Of a stretch of 15,338 bases of DNA, positions 7,110-14,008 are shown piece by piece. Every line of letters starts with the position of its first letter. The first letter of the stretch is position 1. Below the pieces are notes generated by a model that did no database searches, was not told the origin of the DNA, and worked only from the letters and a program-made list of their open reading frames with translations. Made by a program: the position numbers and the translations under genes. The stretch is taken from contig JAFGQJ010000128.1 in NCBI GenBank assembly GCA_016935715.1, positions 1-15,338 of the forward strand, written 5' to 3'. The DNA is from Spirochaetales bacterium (GTDB taxonomy: Bacteria; Spirochaetota; Spirochaetia; SZUA-6; DRHE01).

Positions 7110-8346
7110 GAATCTGATCGAAACGCGATCCGTATCCTTCGACGTTGCGGACAGACGGATCATCGACCGGATCAGCATCCGCGTGAAGCGGGGGGAGTTC
7201 GTCGGCCTGGTCGGTCCCAACGGCGCGGGAAAAAGCACGCTGCTTCGTCTGTTGATCGGGGTCCTGTCTCCCACCGGGGGGCAGATTCTGCTGGAGAACC
7301 GCAGGCTTCAGGAGATCCGGCTCCGGGAGCGGGCCCGCAGGGTTTCCTATCTGAGCCAGGAGACCACCACTGTTTTTCCCTATCCGGTTCTCGATATCCT
7401 TCTGATGGGCCGCTATCCTTTCCTGGGCAGGTTTCGGCGGGAGAGCGAATCGGATGTGGAGAAGGCCCGGCGGGCATTGGCATACGTCGGGCTGGCGGGT
7501 TTCGAAGAACGCTGGCTCAACGAGCTGTCCGGAGGTGAGCGGCAGCTGGTCCTGTTTGCCAAGATCCTGGTCCAGGAAACGGAGCTGCTACTCCTGGATG
7601 AACCGACTTCCAACCTGGATATCAAGCATCAGGACCAGTTTTTCTCAATGGCCCGTGAGCTCACCCGAGAGAAGAAAGCCGTGATTGCGGCGGTGCACAA
7701 TCTGAACATCGCTTCTCAATACTGCGACCGTCTGATCCTCCTGCACAGGGGCAGGGTCGCCACGGAGGGAAGGCCGGAGGAGGTGCTGATAAGCGAAAGG
7801 CTCGACCCGGTGTACGAGACCAGGACAGTGGTGACCCGAAACACGTCTACGGGAGCCCTGGTGGTGAACGTGGCGCCACGCACCCGGACAGGCCGCCGCC
7901 CGATGCCCCTGATCCACGTGATCGGGGGAGCGGGCAGCGCGGTCAACCTGACCCGGGAGCTGGTCCGCCTCGGTTATCGCATCTCCGGAGGGATTGCCCA
8001 TGAATACGACGCGGACCAGAAATTGTGGCAGGCCCTGGAAGTCCCGTCTCTGACAGCCGGAGCCTTCTCACACATAGAGGCGGAGGATCTGGAGAAAGCG
8101 TTCCCGATGGTCGAGGCGGCGGATCTGACGATTCTCTGCAGTTTCCCTATCGGGCCGGGAAACGAGGGAAATCTCGAACTGGCCCGCCGGGCCCGGCGCC
8201 TGGTCATACTGGAGGCCGGAGCCCAGGGGGCGCCGCGGGTGTTCTTTTCTCCCAGCGCAGAGGCGGCCTTCGCCTCACTTGGCGCCGGGGCCGAGTTTAT
8301 GGATTACCGGCGCCTGTGCGAGCTGCTGGAAGCGGGGGTATCCTGA
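7102..8346 (+). CDS. btuD: BtuD-type ABC ATPase fused to a C-terminal Rossmann-like domain
   Basis: The 414-residue protein is longer than the usual 250-270 for BtuD/FecE ATPases. Residues 1 to about 255 are a complete ABC ATPase: Walker A GPNGAGKST at 38-46, signature LSGGERQ from 142, Walker B LLLLDEP with Asp166 and Glu167, and the switch His199. It energises the permease encoded just upstream. After a basic linker (RTRTGRRP), residues 268-414 form a separate domain. It starts with a strand and glycine-rich turn (LIHVIGGAGSAVNL) and later shows ILCSFPIGPGNEGNLELARRA, a nucleotide-binding Rossmann-like pattern. I recall similar C-terminal extensions on other cobalamin-type ATPases but know no assigned function. 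It is not CbiZ and not a second ABC domain. An in-frame ATG at 7903 begins this domain exactly. Confidence 0.9.
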   Translation: MTENLIETRSVSFDVADRRIIDRISIRVKRGEFVGLVGPNGAGKSTLLRLLIGVLSPTGGQILLENRRLQEIRLRERARRVSYLSQETTTVFPYPVLDILLMGRYPFLGRFRRESESDVEKARRALAYVGLAGFEERWLNELSGGERQLVLFAKILVQETELLLLDEPTSNLDIKHQDQFFSMARELTREKKAVIAAVHNLNIASQYCDRLILLHRGRVATEGRPEEVLISERLDPVYETRTVVTRNTSTGALVVNVAPRTRTGRRPMPLIHVIGGAGSAVNLTRELVRLGYRISGGIAHEYDADQKLWQALEVPSLTAGAFSHIEAEDLEKAFPMVEAADLTILCSFPIGPGNEGNLELARRARRLVILEAGAQGAPRVFFSPSAEAAFASLGAGAEFMDYRRLCELLEAGVS

Positions 8347-8359
8347 CAAATCAATGCCT

Positions 8360-9250
8360 CTATGCCACCGAGGCGGAGACCAGGGCGATTCCACCAATGG
8401 CAAATACCGAACCCAATCCTTCGAGAAGGGTGAAGCGTTCACCGAAAAGAAGAAACGACAGGAAAAAAACCGTCAGTACATTTATTACACCGCGCAGGGG
8501 AAACGCCACCGAGCCGCTGGTATCCTGCAGGGCGAGAATGATGAAAGCCCCCAGGAGAACGGCGCACAAGCTCATCACCGCGGACAGGATGAATTGGCCG
8601 CGGGGAGGTCTGTGTTGAACTACAGGCTTTGATCTCAGCTTGATGAATATCACTGCCGCCGTCACCATGCTCAAACCGCGGTAGAAGAACAGAGCGAAGA
8701 TACCCTCCTCCTGCGCGAAAGCGGCGTAGAACTTGGTGAAGCTCATGGCCAGACCAGTAGATACCGAGGCGAGCAACAGCATATAGCCGGTGCGTCGATC
8801 TGGAACGGAAGATGGTGATGTTCCCCGCAATCGACCGATTCCGAATGTGAGCAGGGAGACAAAGATACAAACGAGTCCGTAGATTGCAGGAGGCTCAACT
8901 CGCTCACCATAGACGATCAGACTGATGGAAAAGGGGACGAGAACACTGAGTTGGATCACCATCCATGTAATGTTGAGCCGTGCTCGTTCGGTTACGGTGA
9001 AATACAGAATCAGCGATGCCATCATCACGAGGCCATAGGGCAGGCCGAGCAGCAAGGCCGTAGGGGAGCAGAGCGGTTGGCGAAACAGAACACTGAAGAT
9101 GGCGGAAAAGACAGTCGAGAAGAGCGCGAAAAGAAAAAGCATGGATTCCATGGAATAACCTCGTCGTTGCCGGAGCTTGTAGGAGATGCCGTAGATCGCT
9201 CCGGCGAGACCGGAACAGAAAATATAAATGAGGGATTTGATATCGGACAT
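8360..9250 (-). CDS. EamA/DMT-superfamily transporter
   Basis: The 296-residue membrane protein has about ten hydrophobic helices in two five-helix halves, the layout of EamA (RhaT-like) drug/metabolite transporters. The first half ends near LLTFGIGRLRG, a charged linker (about residues 143-152) follows, and the second half ends with LLFGERFTLLEGLGSVFAIGGIALV, the standard final EamA helices. Such proteins move amino acids, sugars, nucleotide precursors or drugs in or out; the substrate is not readable here. The gene is divergent from the GntR-type regulator with about 110 bases between starts, and it ends 13 bases from the ATPase stop in convergent orientation. Shared control with the regulator is possible. 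No strong ribosome site precedes the ATG. Confidence 0.82.
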   Translation of the reverse strand: MSDIKSLIYIFCSGLAGAIYGISYKLRQRRGYSMESMLFLFALFSTVFSAIFSVLFRQPLCSPTALLLGLPYGLVMMASLILYFTVTERARLNITWMVIQLSVLVPFSISLIVYGERVEPPAIYGLVCIFVSLLTFGIGRLRGTSPSSVPDRRTGYMLLLASVSTGLAMSFTKFYAAFAQEEGIFALFFYRGLSMVTAAVIFIKLRSKPVVQHRPPRGQFILSAVMSLCAVLLGAFIILALQDTSGSVAFPLRGVINVLTVFFLSFLLFGERFTLLEGLGSVFAIGGIALVSASVA

Positions 9251-9294
9251 GGGATTCTATACCCTTTCCAGGACAATTATTTTGGGATGGGTTC

Positions 9295-9323
9295 TTGCAT
9301 GATTGAGTTTTCTATAACATAAT
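9295..9323 (+). promoter_or_regulatory. Promoter of the GntR-type regulator operon
   Basis: A -35-like TTGCAT (9295-9300) and a -10-like CATAAT (9318-9323, five of six consensus bases) are separated by 17 bases. Transcription would start near 9330, inside the palindrome at 9329-9340. The surrounding stretch is clearly more A+T-rich than the flanking genes. Confidence 0.5.
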
Positions 9324-9328
9324 ATTGG

Positions 9329-9340
9329 TTGGACGTCCAA
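9329..9340. promoter_or_regulatory. Perfect 12-base palindrome, candidate operator
   Basis: TTGGACGTCCAA is fully self-complementary. A second, overlapping dyad ATTGG-N8-CCAAT spans 9324-9341. It covers the predicted transcription start of the GntR-type gene. GntR/HutC dimers bind short palindromes of this size, so autoregulation is the natural reading. No second copy was noticed elsewhere in the window. Confidence 0.5.
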
Positions 9341-9360
9341 TGAGTTTTCATAGAAGATCG

Positions 9361-10095
9361 ATGGATTTTCCCATCACTCCTGTCCCCTCCCTGAGCGAGA
9401 GAATTTGCAGGGAGTTGGAGGGACAGATACGCTCGGGCATCCTCAAACCGGGAGAGAGGCTCCCTTCGGAGAGCGAGTTCGCGCGGAGGTTGGGAGTGAG
9501 CCGTAACTCATACAGGGAAGCACTCAGCCTGTTGGAAAAATCAGCCCTGGTTGTTCGACGCCAGGGGATAGGAACTTTCGTTACCGAGAGCCAGCCCCTG
9601 ATTCGTGGCGGCATCGAGAGCCTCAGGGGCGTGCTGCATATGATAGAGAGCCAGAGGCTGGAAGCCAGAAGCAATATCATTGCATTCCAAAAGGGGTACT
9701 TCGACCGGACGACCGAAGCCAAGCTGGACCTCGAACCCGGCACGCCCCTCGTCTACCTGGAGACACTAAAATCTGCCAATGACTGGCCCGTGGCGGTTTG
9801 TGTCGATCTGGTGCCCGAACCCTATCTAGACGAGAGAATCGATCCGAATGATCTAAATGCCTCGATTTTCGATGGCCTGCAGGAATACCACCGGATCAAC
9901 ATCCGCTTCGCAGAGTGTGATATCATTCCGATGGTTGCGGACGCCGAACTCGTGGATAAACTTAGAATGGAGCCGAAAACACCGGTGCTTCTGCTCAGTC
10001 AGGTCCATTTCGATGAAGCGAACAGGAAAGTCCTGTATTCCAAGAGCTATTTCCCCTTCGACCGGTTCACCTTCAAGCTGATTCGCAGACGATAG
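9361..10095 (+). CDS. GntR-family (HutC/UTRA) transcriptional regulator
   Basis: From the ATG at 9361 the product has 244 residues, normal for the HutC subfamily. The N-terminal winged helix is clear: LSERICRELEGQIRSG, then LKPGERLPSESEFARRLGVSRNSYREAL, and the wing VVRRQGIGTFV. Residues from about 85 onward form a UTRA ligand-binding domain, with LEPGTPLVYLETLKSANDWPVAVCVDLVPEPYL and a C-terminal RKVLYSKSYFPFDRFTFKLIRRR. Such regulators usually repress nearby transport and catabolic genes until a sugar phosphate or similar ligand binds. The following importer, phosphorylase and dehydrogenase are the obvious targets. In-frame starts also exist at 9340 (ATG) and 9325 (TTG). I prefer 9361 because it gives the usual short N-terminus, leaves the palindrome in the leader and has AGAAG four bases upstream. 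Confidence 0.9.
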   Translation: MDFPITPVPSLSERICRELEGQIRSGILKPGERLPSESEFARRLGVSRNSYREALSLLEKSALVVRRQGIGTFVTESQPLIRGGIESLRGVLHMIESQRLEARSNIIAFQKGYFDRTTEAKLDLEPGTPLVYLETLKSANDWPVAVCVDLVPEPYLDERIDPNDLNASIFDGLQEYHRINIRFAECDIIPMVADAELVDKLRMEPKTPVLLLSQVHFDEANRKVLYSKSYFPFDRFTFKLIRRR

Positions 10096-10144
10096 ACCGG
10101 CAGGGGGATGGTTAGATAGCAAAATATATTATAGGAGGTGCGAA

Positions 10145-11407
10145 ATGAAAAACAAAGCAGTAGTTCTTATTCTGGTCGTTCTCTGCCTGCTGCTTCCCCT
10201 CTACAGCTACGGCGAGACGAAGCTGGAAATTGTCTGGATGGGATGGCCCAAGGACAAGGTCATGCAGCTGGTTGATAGATTCGAGGCTCTGAACCCGGAT
10301 ATTGCGGTGGATATCCAGCTTGTGCCTTTTTCAAACCTCTTCCAAACTCTCGAGGTCAGACTTTCCTCCGGCGATACGCCGGATGCGTATATCGTAGACG
10401 GTCCACTGACTTCCTCGTATGCGATCAGGGGTAATCTTCTACCTCTGGACGGTTTCTTCTCAAAGGCCGATCTGAAGGCCTGGTTCCCCGCATCTGTGGC
10501 TGCAGGTACCTACAACGGGAAGTTTTACTCGGTACCCTACACGAACTCTTCGGCGGGGCTCTATTTCAACAAGAAGGTTTTCCAGGCCAACGGAATTGCC
10601 CTCCCGCCTCAGAAACCGGGAGATCGGCTGACATGGGAGCAGGTTGCCGTGTTGGCACGGCAGATGGCCGAGGACAGCGATGGAGACGGACGGATGGATA
10701 ACTGGGGCCTGATTATCGAGCAGATCGACAGACCGTACCAGCTGTTGCCCCTGGCCCAGTCCAAGGGGGCCAAGGTAATCAATCCCGGCGGCCTGAGCAC
10801 CGAGGGTTGTTTCACCAGCCCCGAGTTCCTCGAGGCGGCCACCTTCTACTGGCGGCTGTTCAACGAATGGAAGGTTAGTCCACAGGGATTGAAGGATTCT
10901 GCTCAATCTAGGGAATACTTCGGAAATGGTAAATCCGCCATGATGCTTGGAGCCGAGTGGAACATCTCGCGGTTGGCGCAATTCAAGGAACTAGACTTCG
11001 GTCTGTCCCCGCATCCATATTTCCAGAATGGCAAGCCCGTCACCCCTACCGGAAGCTGGCACGTGGGAGTCAACTCTAAAACCAAACACCAGAATGAAGC
11101 GGTCAGGTACGTCAAGTTTATTACGGGCAAGGAGGCTTCGATTACCTGGCAAAAGCTGTTCGGGCATGCCCCGGCTCGCCCGGATGTATACGAGGCGCTC
11201 CCAGAGGTCTTCTCCTCACCTCTGTGGCAGGTTCTGTTCTATGAAATGGAGAACACAGCCGTGCCTAGACCGCTGACTCCCGGTTACCTTGAGTATGAGC
11301 TGATTCTAAGGGAGGCTTTCAATTCGATACATTTCGGCGCCGATCCTAAATCGACGCTGGACGAAGCCTCGCGGCGGATTGATCGCGATCTAAGAAAGTA
11401 CCGCTGA
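10145..11407 (+). CDS. CUT1-type ABC transporter sugar-binding protein
   Basis: This is a 420-residue family 1 extracellular solute-binding protein. A signal peptide spans residues 1-23 (hydrophobic core VVLILVVLCLLLPLYS, cleavage after SYG). Cys14 is not in a lipobox, so a soluble periplasmic form is predicted. The mature part starts with the usual strand TKLEIVWMGWP and contains FEALNPDIAVDIQLVPFSNL and the family's ligand-lobe segments YFNKKVF and GKSAMMLGAEW. Residues 177-188 (DSDGDGRMDNWG) form an acidic calcium-binding-type loop often seen in this family. AGGAGGTG five bases before ATG is a strong ribosome site. The ligand is unknown; the neighbours point to a nucleoside, nucleoside-like compound or pentoside. 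The gene lies 49 bases after the regulator stop and before two permease genes. Confidence 0.9.
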   Translation: MKNKAVVLILVVLCLLLPLYSYGETKLEIVWMGWPKDKVMQLVDRFEALNPDIAVDIQLVPFSNLFQTLEVRLSSGDTPDAYIVDGPLTSSYAIRGNLLPLDGFFSKADLKAWFPASVAAGTYNGKFYSVPYTNSSAGLYFNKKVFQANGIALPPQKPGDRLTWEQVAVLARQMAEDSDGDGRMDNWGLIIEQIDRPYQLLPLAQSKGAKVINPGGLSTEGCFTSPEFLEAATFYWRLFNEWKVSPQGLKDSAQSREYFGNGKSAMMLGAEWNISRLAQFKELDFGLSPHPYFQNGKPVTPTGSWHVGVNSKTKHQNEAVRYVKFITGKEASITWQKLFGHAPARPDVYEALPEVFSSPLWQVLFYEMENTAVPRPLTPGYLEYELILREAFNSIHFGADPKSTLDEASRRIDRDLRKYR

Positions 11408-11416
11408 GGTCAAGTT

Positions 11417-11443
11417 GCGGGCAGGACGCGAGGTCCTGCCCGC
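11417..11443 (+). promoter_or_regulatory. Strong intercistronic hairpin
   Basis: GCGGGCAGGAC (11417-11427), loop GCGAG, and GTCCTGCCCGC (11433-11443) form a perfect 11-base-pair, GC-rich stem ten bases after the binding-protein stop. No T-run follows. It more likely protects the upstream mRNA from 3' decay or attenuates read-through, so that the binding protein is made in excess over the permeases. Confidence 0.65.
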
Positions 11444-11487
11444 CTCTACCGATCAAGTCCGTCAAGCAACGCTATCAGGTCAATACA

Positions 11488-12354
11488 ATGTTTCGTGAAG
11501 CCAAGACGGGATGGGCGTTTGTTCTGCCTGCATTCCTGCTGCTGTGTTTGTTCAAGATCACCCCCATTTTTATCTCTTTCGTGGAAAGCCTGCAGTACAC
11601 GGGCATCACCGGCGGCAAGTCCTTCGTGGGTCTGGAGAACTACCTTTTCCTGTTTACAGATGACCCTGTCTTCTGGAACTCCGTAAAAGTCACTCTGATC
11701 TACTCGCTCCTTGTCAATCCTCTGATAGTAGTCGCCGCTCTCGTATTGGCTATGCTGGTCAACGTTGGGAACAAGTATGCCGTATTCTTCCGCACTCTAT
11801 ATTTCATCCCCGCCGCTATCTCCTTCGCCGTCGTTTCGGTGATATGGGGAGTCGTGCTGGATCCATACTACGGTCTGGCAAACGGTTTCCTGGCACTTGT
11901 CGGAATCCCCCCGCAACCTTTCTTCGCTTCCATCGGGCAGGCACTGCCCAGTCTGGTCTTTCTCATTTTATGGAGGAGCGCTGGATACTGGATGATCTTT
12001 TTCCTTGCAGGGCTGCAGGGTATACCCAAAGACATTTACGAGGCGGCCGAGATAGACGGGGTTAACTACCTGCAGCGGACCTTCCGGATCACCCTTCCCC
12101 TGCTGGCGAGGACAATCTCTTTCGTACTGGTAACCAATACTGCGCTCAACTTCCTGACATTTGCACCCGTATACATTCTGACCAACGGGGGACCCCGTGG
12201 GGCTACAAACATCCTGATGTATGAATCCTACAAGAGTGCGTTTGTCAACCTGGATATGGGACGAGCCACCGCGATCTCTTCGGTGCTCCTGTTGATCATC
12301 CTGCTGTTCTCGGCAGTTGAGCTGAAGCTCACCCGGGCAAGTTTTGAATACTGA
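11488..12354 (+). CDS. ABC sugar permease, MalF/UgpA-like (CUT1)
   Basis: The 288-residue inner-membrane protein has six predicted helices. It opens with GWAFVLPAFLLLCLFKITPIFISF and FVGLENY, typical of MalF/UgpA-type CUT1 permeases. The ATPase-contact EAA loop is present as EAAEIDGVNYLQRTFRITLPLL near residues 190-211, with NGGPRGAT downstream, another subfamily landmark. It pairs with the next gene product to form the channel for the ligand delivered by the upstream binding protein. The ribosome site is weak (AGGT seven bases before ATG), in contrast to that of the binding protein, and a strong hairpin precedes the gene; both would lower its expression. No ATPase gene follows, so a shared MsmX/UgpC-type ATPase encoded elsewhere is implied. 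Confidence 0.92.
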   Translation: MFREAKTGWAFVLPAFLLLCLFKITPIFISFVESLQYTGITGGKSFVGLENYLFLFTDDPVFWNSVKVTLIYSLLVNPLIVVAALVLAMLVNVGNKYAVFFRTLYFIPAAISFAVVSVIWGVVLDPYYGLANGFLALVGIPPQPFFASIGQALPSLVFLILWRSAGYWMIFFLAGLQGIPKDIYEAAEIDGVNYLQRTFRITLPLLARTISFVLVTNTALNFLTFAPVYILTNGGPRGATNILMYESYKSAFVNLDMGRATAISSVLLLIILLFSAVELKLTRASFEY

Positions 12355-12364
12355 GGAGGGGTGA

Positions 12365-13204
12365 TTGAGAAGGAAAAGGGGATTGAAAACGGTCCTGTTG
12401 TTCATCGCACTCACTCTCATCGGATTGGTGTATCTCATTCCGCTGTTTTGGACGGCCTCCTCCGCCTTCAGGCCGGCTGGATCCATCTACGAATACGCCA
12501 CCCCCCTGACTCTGGAAACATTTTTCCCCCGCAAGCTCACACTGGAGAATTTCATTCATATTTTCTCCCGCGAGGATTTCGGCCTTCCCCTTCGCAATAG
12601 CTTCATCGTTGCGGCAACCACCATCGTGTTCGGCGTGATCGTCAACTCTATGGCCGGCTTCGCCCTGGCCCGCTTTGCTTTTCCCGGCAAGAGCCTTGTT
12701 TTCGTGCTCGTGCTCATCACCTTCATGGTCCCCTTCGAATCCATTGTGATCCCGCTGTATGTCCTGGTCGAGAAGATAGGACTACTGAACACGTTTGCTG
12801 CCCTGATAGTACCTGCAGTGGGAAACGGATTGGCCATCTTCCTGTTCCGTCAATTTTTCGCCGAGGTGCCCAAAGAGCTGCTGGAGGCGGGGCGTGCCGA
12901 CGGCGCCTCCTGGTTACGTATCTACATCCAGATCCTCCTGCCTCTGAGCGGACCGGCCATTGTAACCGTTATGGTGATGATGTTTATGTTCCAATGGAAC
13001 GCACTATTTTGGCCGCTGGTAGCGGCCTACTCGAGCAGGCTCCAGGTTGTCCAGGTCGCTGTCGCCTCCCATCGCCTTACAGAGGAGACTCACTGGGCAT
13101 ATCTGTTCAGCTCAGCCTTGGCTGCGAGCCTGCCTCCCATGCTCCTGTTCCTGGGGTTGCAGCGCTTCTATGTCCGGGGCATCAGCAAGACCGGATTCAA
13201 ATAG
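12365..13204 (+). CDS. ABC sugar permease, MalG/UgpE-like (CUT1)
   Basis: The 279-residue second permease of the CUT1 importer has six helices. It starts with a basic N-terminus (RRKRGLK) and the helix ending in YLIPLFWTASSAFRP, standard for MalG-type proteins. The middle shows NSMAGFALARFAFPGK and MVPFESIVIPLYVLVEKIGLLNT. The ATPase-contact EAA loop is EAGRADGASWLRIYIQILLPL near residues 175-195. The C-terminus QRFYVRGISKTGFK is the classical family ending. The start codon is TTG at 12365, placed by a strong GGAGGGGTGA site just upstream. The gap to the previous stop is 10 bases and to the next gene 12 bases, so these genes are one transcription unit. Confidence 0.92.
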   Translation: MRRKRGLKTVLLFIALTLIGLVYLIPLFWTASSAFRPAGSIYEYATPLTLETFFPRKLTLENFIHIFSREDFGLPLRNSFIVAATTIVFGVIVNSMAGFALARFAFPGKSLVFVLVLITFMVPFESIVIPLYVLVEKIGLLNTFAALIVPAVGNGLAIFLFRQFFAEVPKELLEAGRADGASWLRIYIQILLPLSGPAIVTVMVMMFMFQWNALFWPLVAAYSSRLQVVQVAVASHRLTEETHWAYLFSSALAASLPPMLLFLGLQRFYVRGISKTGFK

Positions 13205-13216
13205 GGGGAAATTCAG

Positions 13217-14008
13217 GTGAAGATGAATGAACGATTGAGGCACGGCAAAGATCATATTGGTCTCGGGGATAGGTCTATTCCCCGTACGGTGCTGCTCCCC
13301 GGAGATCCCGACCGAGTCGACGAGATTGTGAAGCTGTGGGAGGATAGAACGCCCATCTCCACCCAGCGCGAGTATCGACTCGTCGAAGGTCGGTACAGGG
13401 GAGTGCAGCTGGCCGCCTGTTCGACGGGCATCGGCGGTGGGTCCACTGAAATTGCCGTCATCGAGTTGTATCGTCACGGCGCGAGAGATCTGATCCGGGT
13501 TGGAACAGCAGGGGGTATTGCTCCAGAGGTCGTGTCTGGAGACTTGGTGGTATTGACTGGTTGCGTTCGCAAAGCCGGTGCGGCCGATGCTTTTGTTCCA
13601 GTCGAATTTCCGGCCATCGCGGATTACAGGGTTCTGAACGCCCTCCTGGAGGCGTGCGATGGGCTCGGATTGACGCCCCATGTGGGACTGGGTGCGACGG
13701 TGGACAGCTTCTACGCCACGAAACCCCATCTGATCAGGAAGGACGGCTTAGAGCTCCAGACATGTCTTTCCGACGACCTCAGGAGGTGGAGGCAGTACGG
13801 TGTTCTGCAGCTCGACATGGAAACGGCCGTTGTTTTCGTTCTGGCGGTCATCCTGGGCCTGCGAGCGGGGTCTATTTGCACTGTGGGGGCGAATCTTTTT
13901 GGAGAAGAGTATCCGTCTATGCCGCCATCGAATACCAACGCTATAGAAGCGGCCTGCCATGCCGCGGTGCTTCTGGCCGGTAGGAGCAGATTGGGGAAAG
14001 ATACATGA
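13217..14008 (+). CDS. Uridine-phosphorylase-family nucleoside phosphorylase, substrate uncertain
   Basis: The 263-residue protein belongs to the PNP/UDP phosphorylase family (hexameric, cytoplasmic). Such enzymes cleave nucleosides with phosphate to give the base and a pentose-1-phosphate. Motifs align well with E. coli Udp: His13, phosphate-binding PGDPDRV (Gly29, Arg33), Arg51, STGIGGGSTEIAV at 69-81, RVGTAGG with Arg94 and Thr97, and the ribose-binding D-M-E-T at 200-203. In Udp the base is recognised by a Gln and an Arg in the FYPGQER loop. Here the loop reads FYATKPH, with Lys169 and His171 at those places, so uridine specificity is doubtful. The GTG at 13217 follows GGGGGAA; ATG 13223 is an alternative. 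It lies 12 bases after the permease gene and overlaps the dehydrogenase by four bases. Confidence 0.88.
   Translation: MKMNERLRHGKDHIGLGDRSIPRTVLLPGDPDRVDEIVKLWEDRTPISTQREYRLVEGRYRGVQLAACSTGIGGGSTEIAVIELYRHGARDLIRVGTAGGIAPEVVSGDLVVLTGCVRKAGAADAFVPVEFPAIADYRVLNALLEACDGLGLTPHVGLGATVDSFYATKPHLIRKDGLELQTCLSDDLRRWRQYGVLQLDMETAVVFVLAVILGLRAGSICTVGANLFGEEYPSMPPSNTNAIEAACHAAVLLAGRSRLGKDT

Noticed and set aside
10125..10130. TATATT as a -10 box for a separate promoter of the sugar-binding protein gene
   Set aside because: No -35-like sequence lies 16-18 bases upstream; the A+T-rich stretch is better explained as an accessible ribosome-site region within the operon.
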